Source of the DNA: Mucilaginibacter sp.
GTDB lineage: Bacteria > Bacteroidota > Bacteroidia > Sphingobacteriales > Sphingobacteriaceae
DNA: 5,393 nt
Direction: 5' to 3'
Assembly: GCA_014376655.1 (NCBI GenBank)
Contig: JACMRC010000251.1
Span: forward strand, 1-5,393
Made by a program: the position numbers and the translations under genes
The notes under the pieces: generated by a model
Seen by the model: the letters and a program-made list of their open reading frames with translations, nothing else
Told to the model about the DNA's origin: nothing
The model's database searches: none
In this document: positions 1 through 5,393 of the stretch, piece by piece
How positions within the stretch are numbered: the first letter of the stretch is position 1
How the letters are laid out: each line of letters begins with the position of its first letter

Positions 1-1
1 A

Positions 2-112
2 AAAGGAATAATTCCGTCTATCAAACCTTTATTAAATAAAATCCGGCAAACAAATTTTCGGATTTCACCGCTGGTAGAAGCATCGGCCTTAAAAGAAGCG
101 GGAGAGTATTAA
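2..112 (+). CDS. C-terminal fragment of a DUF3368-like (PIN-like toxin-antitoxin) protein
   Basis: An open frame enters from the left edge and ends at TAA 110-112, giving 36 residues that begin KGIIPSIKPLLNKI and end in LKEAGEY. What is seen: a basic helix-like stretch, then a segment FRISPLV, then a short acidic tail with AGE. From memory of the family, DUF3368 proteins end in a very similar pattern (KG-I-x-x-IKPLL, FRIS, then LxxAGE). They are PIN-like proteins usually paired with a small UPF0175 antitoxin encoded just upstream. The N-terminal catalytic part and any partner lie outside the window, so activity cannot be judged. The stop codon sits only a few bases before the hairpin at 120-145. 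The call rests on a short C-terminal match; it could also be the tail of an unrelated protein, but the frame is open to the edge and ends cleanly. Confidence 0.62.
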   Translation, partial: KGIIPSIKPLLNKIRQTNFRISPLVEASALKEAGEY

Positions 113-145
113 AACAACAAAAGGCTATCGATTAAAACAGCCTTT
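111..145 (-). terminator. Rho-independent terminator of the sigma/anti-sigma/barrel operon
   Basis: Arms AAAGGCT (120-126) and AGCCTTT (139-145) form a perfect 7-bp stem with a 12-nt loop. Read on the minus strand, the stem is followed at once by TTTTGTTGTTTT, a good U-rich tail. It lies 27 nt beyond the stop codon of the barrel gene. Read on the plus strand, the tail is TTTCGCATTTATATATA, which is weaker, so the hairpin may also stop the rightward gene ending at 112 but is best suited to the leftward operon. Confidence 0.72.
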
Positions 146-171
146 CGCATTTATATATAGAGTTGGTGTTT

Positions 172-1005
172 TTAGAAACCGAAGGTTACGCCTAACGCGA
201 AGTTCTTAAGGCCTTTCTGCGCCGGGCTATTCTCAAACATATCGTTCATATAATACTTGGCAAATAAACCTGCCGAGCCATAACCAATACGGGTAAACGC
301 GCCGTAACGTACTTTGGCAAAGTGATAATCATCATCCAGTTTTTGCTTGCCATTCTCTTCGCTTATCTGTTTAACACGGGCACCTAAGAGTATGCCTGCT
401 TCAGGGCCCACAATAAAGCGGAAACGTTTGCCATTGCTATACTCGTTTGTCCTGAACTCGAACGATAACGGTATGCGCAGATACGTTGACGAGAAACGGT
501 TTTTGCTGTAATGGATGGCGTCATTAGTATAAGTTAAAACAGGTGCATTACGTTGTATGGTGATGTCTTTACGTAAACGCAACAGCATCCAATCAAATCC
601 ACCCGAGATATACATTTTAAAGTTGGGAGAAACGCGGTAACCAAATTGCAATAGATCAAAACCCACGTTGCTTGATTTCCATGAGCGGTAGCTTAAAAAA
701 TCATTAGCTGGCGATAAGGTAAAACTGCCATTATCATTAAGCGTAGTTAAACCCAGATCAAACCTTGAAAAAGTAATCCCGAAGTTAAAGCCCGATGGTT
801 TACGATCATGGCGCATGCTATCTCTTTTAGCTTTAAAATCGCTCATGTGGCCAAAAGTAATTTGGGTTTTATTGGTAGTAGTTTTTGTTGTTTTTGTTGT
901 ATCACCATTAATGGTAGTGGTGGTTACGGTAGTTGTAGTAGTTTTTTGCGCAAGGCCAAGGCTTGCCACGCCGCATAGTAATGCAGCTATTATTAAACGT
1001 TTCAT
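172..1005 (-). CDS. Secreted outer-membrane beta-barrel protein with Thr-rich N-terminal stalk (PorT-like)
   Basis: A protein of 277 residues. Residues 1-19 are a Sec signal peptide (MKR, hydrophobic core, cleavage likely after LGLA, leaving Q20). Residues 21-48 are almost entirely Thr with Lys, Val and Asn. From about residue 70 the chain alternates polar and hydrophobic residues with many aromatics and glycines, for example FNFGITFSRFDLGL, and ends GVTFGF. A terminal Phe is typical of BAM-recognised barrels. Length and pattern fit the small eight-strand-type outer-membrane barrels (PorT/OMP_b-brl families) common in Bacteroidota, though strand count is my estimate. It is the last gene of the operon, 33 nt after the anti-sigma-like gene. 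In this position such barrels may act as the envelope-facing member of the sigma system or simply be a target; neither is proven. The leader before ATG is A/T-rich with no Shine-Dalgarno. Function is unknown beyond localisation. Confidence 0.83.
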   Translation of the reverse strand: MKRLIIAALLCGVASLGLAQKTTTTTVTTTTINGDTTKTTKTTTNKTQITFGHMSDFKAKRDSMRHDRKPSGFNFGITFSRFDLGLTTLNDNGSFTLSPANDFLSYRSWKSSNVGFDLLQFGYRVSPNFKMYISGGFDWMLLRLRKDITIQRNAPVLTYTNDAIHYSKNRFSSTYLRIPLSFEFRTNEYSNGKRFRFIVGPEAGILLGARVKQISEENGKQKLDDDYHFAKVRYGAFTRIGYGSAGLFAKYYMNDMFENSPAQKGLKNFALGVTFGF

Positions 1006-1038
1006 GTTTGTGTGTATTTAGATTGTATAAGTAGCTAA

Positions 1039-1809
1039 TTATTGTTGTTTTTTAATTTTTATAAGTCCAAGGTTTACGCCTGTTAGATCTGACCCATTAT
1101 CGTCATCATCGCTATCGCTAAACTCTATTATTTTATCGTCGCGTTTGTCAACTTTGGCTATCAGCACATTTATTAATCCGCCCAGGCTATGGACGCCGCG
1201 TTTTTTAACAGGCGCCGTAGTTTCCTTTATTACCGATGCCATTACTGGCTTTTCAACTTGTGCGGCAACGTCTATTATTCCCGGGGCTAACTTAACATCA
1301 GGAACAGTTGCTGTAGTACTTACATGGGTAGATGCAAGGTCGGTAACCGCCGCTATTAATTGCGGCTGGGTATTTGTTTTTACAGGTTCTGTTGCTTTAA
1401 CAACGGGCTCTGATGTATTATTAACCGGGGTTGTCGTAGTTTCTATCGGTGCTATATTGTTATGTTGATGATGCGTTATTGATGCAACATTATCTACCGA
1501 TTTAGCAATAACAGTTTCAACCGGTTGTGCAGGTGTTATAGTTACCGGTGTTTCAACATGGTTTGCAACCAGTTTGTTTTCTTTTGGCTGATTGGCAGCA
1601 GGCTTGTTTTTTTGCAAGAATAACACCCCTACCGTTAATAAAACCAACACAGATGCTGCAATACTTAACCATGGCATAGCCACCACTTTAGTTTTTTTGC
1701 CATCCAGTTCTTCGGTAATATTATCCCAAACCATTGCTGATGGTTCTACTTCAAAGCTTTCAAACTTTTCGTTAAAGATTTTATCAAACTCCTTATCCTG
1801 CATATCCAT
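1039..1809 (-). CDS. Single-TM anti-sigma-like protein cotranscribed with the ECF sigma factor
   Basis: A protein of 256 residues. Cytoplasmic part 1-46: an acidic, amphipathic segment with FDKIFNEKFESFEVEP and then VWDNI, the pattern seen at the N-terminus of many Bacteroidota anti-sigma proteins. A single TM helix follows at about 47-65 (WLSIAASVLVLLTVGVLFL). Residues 66-200 are a low-complexity Pro/Thr/Val/Ala/Asn linker predicted to be periplasmic. The tail 203-256 is ordered-looking and contains LGGLINVLIAKVDKRDDKII, the acidic run SDSDDDD, and a basic end LGLIKIKK. No classical zinc (ZAS) motif HxxxCxxC is present, and I cannot identify a FecR domain. The start chosen is ATG 1807-1809, because GGAGG at 1819-1823 is 9 nt away; the second ATG (1801-1803) would be 15 nt away. 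It overlaps the sigma gene by 17 nt. The anti-sigma role is inferred from gene order, topology and N-terminal pattern, not from a recognised catalytic motif. Confidence 0.75.
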   Translation of the reverse strand: MDMQDKEFDKIFNEKFESFEVEPSAMVWDNITEELDGKKTKVVAMPWLSIAASVLVLLTVGVLFLQKNKPAANQPKENKLVANHVETPVTITPAQPVETVIAKSVDNVASITHHQHNNIAPIETTTTPVNNTSEPVVKATEPVKTNTQPQLIAAVTDLASTHVSTTATVPDVKLAPGIIDVAAQVEKPVMASVIKETTAPVKKRGVHSLGGLINVLIAKVDKRDDKIIEFSDSDDDDNGSDLTGVNLGLIKIKKQQ

Positions 1810-2365
1810 ATTTCTTTTCCTCCATTTTTAAAACCTGTTCTTTTAATATTGTACGTGCCCTTGATAGTTGCGATTTAGAGGCTCCCTCTGTTATGCCAAC
1901 TATCTCGGCAATTTCTCTGTGCGAATAACCATCTATAGCGTAAAGGTTAAATACCATTCTATATCCCGGCGATAACTGCTGAATAATATTCATCAGATCC
2001 TTAACACCCATATTTGCCATCGCGGCCGGGTTTACTGATGGTTCGTTACTTAAATCGGTAACATCCATTACCTGTACCATTTTATGGTGCTTACGATAAT
2101 ATTCTATCGAGCTATGTACCATTATCCTTCTCACCCATCCTTCAAAAACGCCGTCGCCGCGGTAGTCATTCAGTTTTTTAAATACTTTCATGAAACCATT
2201 CTGCAACATATCCTCTGCTTCCATTTTATCAACCGCGTAACGCATGCAAACACTCAGCATTTTAGCCGCAAACTGTTTATACAGCATCTCCTGCGCCTTG
2301 CGTTCACCAGCCTTGCAGCGGGTTATTAGTTCATCAATTGTATAAGTAGGTTTCAATAACATCAT
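1793..2365 (-). CDS. ECF-family RNA polymerase sigma-70 factor (sigma-24 type)
   Basis: A protein of 190 residues, normal for an ECF sigma factor. Region 2 (about 25-93) includes the core-binding and -10-recognition segments: AEDMLQNGFMKVFKKL, matching the AEDLxQxxFxxxF signature, then FEGWVRRIMVHSSIEYYRK. A variable linker (95-120) follows. Region 4 (about 122-178) contains the -35-recognising helix-turn-helix: LSPGYRMVFNLYAIDGYSHR, then EIAEIVGITEGASKSQLSRA. It directs RNA polymerase to a small regulon, presumably including its own operon. Two ATGs in tandem (2363-2365 and 2360-2362) could start it; I take the first. No clear Shine-Dalgarno is present, as usual for this phylum. Its last 17 nt overlap the anti-sigma-like gene, so the two are very probably translated together. 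The family call is firm; the regulon and signal are unknown. Confidence 0.95.
   Translation of the reverse strand: MMLLKPTYTIDELITRCKAGERKAQEMLYKQFAAKMLSVCMRYAVDKMEAEDMLQNGFMKVFKKLNDYRGDGVFEGWVRRIMVHSSIEYYRKHHKMVQVMDVTDLSNEPSVNPAAMANMGVKDLMNIIQQLSPGYRMVFNLYAIDGYSHREIAEIVGITEGASKSQLSRARTILKEQVLKMEEKKYGYAG
1819..1823 (-). promoter_or_regulatory. Shine-Dalgarno sequence for the anti-sigma-like gene, inside the sigma gene
   Basis: CCTCC on the plus strand reads GGAGG on the minus strand, 9 nt before the ATG at 1807-1809. It lies inside the sigma coding sequence. It stands out because the other intact genes here have A/T-rich leaders without an SD. It decides between the two candidate ATGs in favour of the upstream one and suggests reinitiation by ribosomes finishing the sigma gene. 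Confidence 0.5.
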
Positions 2366-2410
2366 TTAAAGGTAAGATGATACTTAGTAGCAAATGGTTG
2401 CATCAGGTTA

Positions 2411-2418
2411 CAAATATT
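2411..2418 (-). promoter_or_regulatory. Possible -7 element for the sigma-factor operon
   Basis: On the minus strand AATATTTG matches the Bacteroidota housekeeping -7 consensus TAnnTTTG at all but the first base, 45 nt before the sigma start codon. No convincing TTTG-type -33 element lies at the expected distance; the region holds TTATTTATC instead. An ECF-type autoregulated promoter elsewhere in the same 180 bp is equally possible. Confidence 0.3.
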
Positions 2419-2463
2419 TTTTAAATTGACGATAAATAAGGGTAAATAGGCTTAATACATAGC

Positions 2464-2480
2464 TAATATTGAAGATATTA
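2464..2480. repeat. Short perfect inverted repeat in the divergent promoter region, possible operator
   Basis: TAATAT (2464-2469) and ATATTA (2475-2480) are perfect inverted arms around the 5-nt spacer TGAAG. The site is centred about 30 bp upstream of the putative -7 element of the alpha-galactosidase gene, where a regulator could touch RNA polymerase. The region is very AT-rich, so chance is a serious alternative. No regulator gene for it is visible in the window. Confidence 0.25.
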
Positions 2481-2498
2481 CATTGATATAAATATTTT

Positions 2499-2506
2499 TA
2501 TCTTAG
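2499..2506 (+). promoter_or_regulatory. Possible -7 element of the alpha-galactosidase promoter
   Basis: TATCTTAG matches the Bacteroidota TAnnTTTG element except for one base. It lies 39 nt before the ATG at 2546, leaving a short A-rich leader (ends CATTATAAAC) that is typical of the phylum. A TTG at 2483-2485 is too close (13-nt gap) to be a standard -33 element, so the upstream half of the promoter is not clear. Confidence 0.42.
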
Positions 2507-2545
2507 CCCGGCGATAATCCTAATCGCACAAAAACCATTATAAAC

Positions 2546-4729
2546 ATGAACTCAATTAAGCAAATAGTCCCTGTTATTTTATTAGCTGCAACTGTTTTTA
2601 CGGCAAAAGCACAAACCATAGTAGCTGTCGAATCACAAAAAAACGCATTGGTTTTACAGGTTACACCTCAAAAACAACTCAACGCTTTATACTTCGGCAG
2701 TAAGTTAGCTAACGAAAGCGAATATGCTGCCATAGGTAAACAGTACCGTTATATCTCGCATACCGGCGAAGCTAATATGGCTTACTCAACCGCTGGTGGT
2801 GTTAACATTTTAGAACCGGCACTGGCTGTAACTCATGCAGATGGCAACAAGTCTTTATCATTAAAATATGTTGATCATAACACAACCAAAATTAGTGATA
2901 ATATCACCCTGGTACGTATTAACCTGCGCGATTCGGTTTACAATTTCGAAGTAACGCTAAACTATCAAACATACATAAAGGAGAATGTTACCGAGCAGTG
3001 GACCGTAATTAAACACCACGAAAAAAAGGACGTTGTTTTAAATAAATATGCTTCGGCTAATTTATACCTGCAATCAAACGGGTATTGGTTAAATCATTAC
3101 CATGGCGAGTGGGCGCAGGAAATGAAGCCCGAAGAAGAGAAATTATCACACGGCATAAAAACTCTGGATAGTAAATTAGGTACTCGTGCCGATCTTTTCC
3201 AGCCGCCGGTATTTATGGTATCGCTTAACAAACCTGCTACCGAAGACGAAGGCGAAGTGCTTTACGGTAACCTTGAATGGAGCGGTAACTATAAAATTGA
3301 TTTCGAGGTTGACCCCAACAATAACTTGCGCTTAATTGCAGGGATTAACAACCATGCATCCGATTATACCCTTAAACCTAATACCGAATTTGTTACTCCC
3401 AAATTTGTATATATATTAAGTAATAAAGGCAAAGGCGAAGCAAGCCGCAGCCTGCAAAGCTGGGCACGCAAATATAAAATTGCCGATGGCGAAGGCCCAA
3501 GACTTACGCTGTTAAACAACTGGGAATCGACCTTTTTTGATTTTAACGAACCCAAACTTGCCGAACTGTTAAAGACCACCAAAACCTTAGGTGTTGATCT
3601 GTTTTTATTGGACGATGGCTGGTTTGGTAACAAATACCCACGCAACGGCGATAAATCTGGTCTGGGCGATTGGGACGTAACCAAAACCAAACTACCTAAC
3701 GGCATTGCCTATTTAACCAAAACTGCCGCAGAAGCTGGTGTAAAATTCGGGATCTGGATTGAGCCGGAAATGGTGAACCCTAAAAGCGAACTATACGAAA
3801 AGCACCCGGATTGGGTAGTTAAACAGCTACAACGCCCGGAGTATTACATGCGTAACCAGTTAGTGTTGGACCTAACCAATCCAAAAGTACAAGATTTTGT
3901 ATATAATATTGTTGATGACCTGTTCACCAAAAACCCAACCCTTGCTTATATTAAATGGGATTGTAACTCGGTTATATTTAATGCCAACTCGGCTTCCATA
4001 GCCCACCAGGGTAATTTTTATACGGACTATGTATTTGGCTTATATAAAGTATTAGAACGTATAAGAGCTAAATATCCAAAAGTGCCGTTGATGTTATGCT
4101 CGGGCGGCGGCGGCCGTGTTGATTATGGCGCGCTAAAATACTTTACCGAGTTTTGGGCGAGTGATAACACCGATCCGCTGGAGCGCGTGTTTATTCAATG
4201 GGAGTACTCCTACTTCTACCCTGCACTAACCAGCTCAAACCACGTTACTGATTGGGGCAAACAACCTATCAAGTTCCGCACTGATGTGGCAATGATGGGC
4301 AAATTGGGGTTTGATATCGTTGTAGCTAAACTTAATCCTGATGAATTAAAGTATGCACAAGGTGCAGTTAGTTTATACAAAGAATATTCGGAAGCGATAT
4401 GGCATGGCGACCAGTACCGCCTGCAAGATCCATGGAAAAACGATGTAGCATCGGTAATGTATGCCGACCCTAACCAAAGTAAAGCCATAATGTTTAACTA
4501 TTTGGTGAGTAATCGTTACCGATCGGGCACCATTACACCCATCACTTTAAAAGGTTTGCAGGATGGTAAAATGTATACTGTAAAAGAGATTAACATGATG
4601 CCGGGCCAGCGTTCGTCAATACCCGGTGGCACTTACTCGGGTAAGTTTTTAATGACGGTTGGTATTAATCCTGTGGTTGGCGCAGGTGATAGGGCGAGTG
4701 TGATTGTTAGTATTGAGGAGAAGAGGTAG
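2546..4729 (+). CDS. Secreted alpha-galactosidase, glycoside hydrolase family 36
   Basis: A protein of 727 residues, normal length for bacterial GH36. It hydrolyses terminal alpha-1,6-galactosyl residues (EC 3.2.1.22; raffinose, melibiose, galactomannan side chains). Residues 1-22 are a Sec signal peptide with an AKA|Q cleavage site and no lipobox Cys, so it is probably periplasmic or exported. Domains: N-terminal beta-supersandwich (about 27-290), TIM barrel (about 310-640), C-terminal beta-sandwich (about 645-725). Motifs seen: LLDDGWFG (354-361), FGIWIEPEMVNP (401-412), HPDW (420-423), YIKWDCN (468-474) with D472 the expected nucleophile, CSGGGGRVD (518-526), and WASDNTD (537-543) with D540 the expected acid/base. 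GH36 enzymes usually read KWDxNR; here Ser475 replaces the Arg. The start is the first ATG of the frame and gives a clean signal peptide. It stands alone: no SusCD, permease or kinase genes adjoin it. Family call very secure; exact substrate not determinable. Confidence 0.96.
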   Translation: MNSIKQIVPVILLAATVFTAKAQTIVAVESQKNALVLQVTPQKQLNALYFGSKLANESEYAAIGKQYRYISHTGEANMAYSTAGGVNILEPALAVTHADGNKSLSLKYVDHNTTKISDNITLVRINLRDSVYNFEVTLNYQTYIKENVTEQWTVIKHHEKKDVVLNKYASANLYLQSNGYWLNHYHGEWAQEMKPEEEKLSHGIKTLDSKLGTRADLFQPPVFMVSLNKPATEDEGEVLYGNLEWSGNYKIDFEVDPNNNLRLIAGINNHASDYTLKPNTEFVTPKFVYILSNKGKGEASRSLQSWARKYKIADGEGPRLTLLNNWESTFFDFNEPKLAELLKTTKTLGVDLFLLDDGWFGNKYPRNGDKSGLGDWDVTKTKLPNGIAYLTKTAAEAGVKFGIWIEPEMVNPKSELYEKHPDWVVKQLQRPEYYMRNQLVLDLTNPKVQDFVYNIVDDLFTKNPTLAYIKWDCNSVIFNANSASIAHQGNFYTDYVFGLYKVLERIRAKYPKVPLMLCSGGGGRVDYGALKYFTEFWASDNTDPLERVFIQWEYSYFYPALTSSNHVTDWGKQPIKFRTDVAMMGKLGFDIVVAKLNPDELKYAQGAVSLYKEYSEAIWHGDQYRLQDPWKNDVASVMYADPNQSKAIMFNYLVSNRYRSGTITPITLKGLQDGKMYTVKEINMMPGQRSSIPGGTYSGKFLMTVGINPVVGAGDRASVIVSIEEKR

Positions 4730-4745
4730 GCCCCTTTTTACTCGT

Positions 4746-4840
4746 TTTGTCATTTCGAAACGTAGTGAGAAATCTTAAATAAGCGATCAGTAATATAGCG
4801 TTTAAGATTTCTCACTCGTTCCTCGTATCGAAATGACAAA
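4746..4840. repeat. Large imperfect palindrome, probably a dispersed Bacteroidota intergenic repeat; possible bidirectional terminator
   Basis: Outer arms TTTGTCATTTCGA (4746-4758) and TCGAAATGACAAA (4828-4840) pair over 13 bp. Inner arms GTGAGAAATCTTAAA (4765-4779) and TTTAAGATTTCTCAC (4801-4815) pair over 15 bp. The loop is 21 nt. The spacers between the arms differ: AACGTA on the left (6 nt) and TCGTTCCTCGTA on the right (12 nt), forming an internal bulge. Each half resembles the intergenic repeat TGTCATTTCGA(x)GAGAAATCTT that I recall from many Sphingobacteriaceae and Flavobacteriaceae genomes. It fills the gap between two converging genes (GH36 and HemJ), so it can fold in both transcripts and may end or stabilise them. 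Only one copy lies in this window; no transposase is present. Confidence 0.8.
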
Positions 4841-4848
4841 TTTGTTAT

Positions 4849-5382
4849 TTATTTCTGCTCCCTAAAACGCTTATAAATCTTTACAGCCATCATCAAAACG
4901 ACAGAAAAGGCAATTATCCCCACCACCCCAAAGATCCAGTTAAGCGAGCTTTTAAGTACTACCAAGAAAACTATCGCGAATAGAATAAGCGTTGCCAGTT
5001 CGTTCCATAAACGCAATTGGGTCGAGGTCCATTTGTAGATACCTTTGCGCATTTGGTTCATTTTATTTTGGCAGATAAAATGATAGGCTATCAGCCCAAC
5101 TACAAAAAGCAATTTGATATGCATCCAGCCGAAATGCAGCCAGGCAGGCATCAAACAAAGCATGGTAATACCGGCTGCTAATACCAGGTACATAGATGGT
5201 GTGGCGATGATCCACCACAATTTCTTCTCCATCACCTCAAACTGTTCAGAAAGGATAGTACGCGCAGGTTCTGGTTTTTCCTGCGCTTCGGTATGGTAAA
5301 TAAACAGGCGCACCATGTAAAACAGCCCCGCCATCCAGCAGACTACAAATATGATGTGTATGGCAAGTATATACTGATACAC
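4849..5382 (-). CDS. hemJ: HemJ/CopD-family membrane protein (UPF0093), probable protoporphyrinogen IX oxidase
   Basis: A protein of 177 residues with about five TM helices (roughly 3-25, 53-75, 84-103, 128-143, 147-168). The family pattern is clear: YILAIHIIFVVCWMAGLFYM with His9, then RLFIYH (His30), FEVMEKKLWWII, a TPSMYLVLAAG segment, WLHFGWMHIKLL with Lys90, YHF, RLWNE (124-128) and a helix ending VVLK. HemJ oxidises protoporphyrinogen IX to protoporphyrin IX in haem synthesis and is the usual form where HemG and HemY are absent. The start is GTG (5380-5382): an in-frame TGA at 5389-5391 leaves no upstream option, and the first internal ATG would remove the conserved His9 helix. It converges on the GH36 gene across the palindrome. 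The family also includes copper-resistance-named (CopD) proteins, but there are no Cop neighbours or Met/His-rich copper sites. Confidence 0.87.
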   Translation of the reverse strand: MYQYILAIHIIFVVCWMAGLFYMVRLFIYHTEAQEKPEPARTILSEQFEVMEKKLWWIIATPSMYLVLAAGITMLCLMPAWLHFGWMHIKLLFVVGLIAYHFICQNKMNQMRKGIYKWTSTQLRLWNELATLILFAIVFLVVLKSSLNWIFGVVGIIAFSVVLMMAVKIYKRFREQK

Positions 5383-5393
5383 TAATTTTCACT

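Noticed and set aside
862..945. Thr-codon tract as a phase-variable microsatellite
   Set aside because: ACT, ACA and ACC codons are mixed and interrupted by Val, Ile, Asn and Lys codons, so there is no uniform repeat unit likely to slip.
946..1005. Possible lipoprotein signal in the barrel protein because of Cys11
   Set aside because: The residue before the Cys is Leu, not Gly/Ala/Ser, and a good signal peptidase I site (LGLA|Q) lies further on; a C-terminal Phe barrel also argues against a lipoprotein.
815..1021. Valine-rich plus-strand frame of 68 codons
   Set aside because: It is the antisense reading of the Thr-rich stalk and signal peptide of the barrel gene; the Val runs simply mirror Thr codons.
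1145..1468. Plus-strand frame of 107 codons, with a second at 1592-1831
   Set aside because: Both are antisense to the low-complexity linker and N-terminus of the anti-sigma-like gene, with no family signature and no start context.
3364..3705. Minus-strand frames inside the glycosidase gene (also 4216-4488)
   Set aside because: Antisense to well-conserved GH36 catalytic regions; the protein sequences are Ser/Leu/Pro-rich without motifs.
2546..4729. Polysaccharide-utilisation locus around the alpha-galactosidase
   Set aside because: No SusC/SusD, hybrid two-component sensor, transporter or second glycosidase is visible in the window.
4746..4840. Palindrome as a CRISPR unit or a transposon end
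   Set aside because: There is only one inverted pair, no regularly spaced direct repeats, and no transposase or target duplication.
4849..5382. Copper-export role (CopD) for the right-hand membrane protein
   Set aside because: The short single-domain length and the HemJ-like His/Lys/NE pattern fit UPF0093; no copper genes are nearby.

Overview
The window looks like a piece of Bacteroidota chromosome, most likely Sphingobacteriaceae (Mucilaginibacter/Pedobacter-like). The signs are moderate-to-low GC, start codons mostly without Shine-Dalgarno sequences and preceded by A-rich leaders, TAnnTTTG-like -7 elements, an ECF sigma factor followed by a one-TM anti-sigma-like protein and a small outer-membrane barrel, and a palindromic repeat of the TGTCATTTCGA...GAGAAATCTT kind. 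The genus is an inference; the phylum is well supported.

Layout. At 2-112 (+) is the last 36 codons of a gene whose tail resembles DUF3368 proteins, the PIN-like partner in UPF0175/DUF3368 toxin-antitoxin pairs. A hairpin at 111-145 separates it from a leftward three-gene operon. Read from promoter to end, the operon is an ECF sigma-70 factor (2365-1793), an overlapping single-TM protein that is probably its anti-sigma factor (1809-1039), and a secreted outer-membrane beta-barrel protein with a threonine-rich N-terminal stalk (1005-172). The 17-nt overlap and an internal GGAGG suggest that translation of the first two genes is coupled.

Across a 180-bp divergent intergenic region, transcribed rightward, is a complete secreted GH36 alpha-galactosidase (2546-4729). 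It has a recognisable nucleophile (D472) and a probable acid/base (D540). It is not flanked by SusC/SusD or sugar-transport genes, so it does not look like part of a classical polysaccharide-utilisation locus within this window.

The 119-bp gap after it is filled by a large imperfect palindrome (4746-4840) that looks like a dispersed genomic repeat and may double as a bidirectional terminator. The window closes with a leftward, GTG-started, five-helix membrane protein of the HemJ/CopD (UPF0093) family (5382-4849), probably protoporphyrinogen IX oxidase.

How the genes work together. Only the sigma/anti-sigma/barrel trio is a clear functional unit: a probable envelope-sensing regulatory cassette whose signal and regulon are unknown. 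The alpha-galactosidase and HemJ are independent metabolic genes. I see no clear case for a radically new system. The least-explained items are the sensing cassette, the conserved-looking tail of the anti-sigma protein, and the palindromic repeat.
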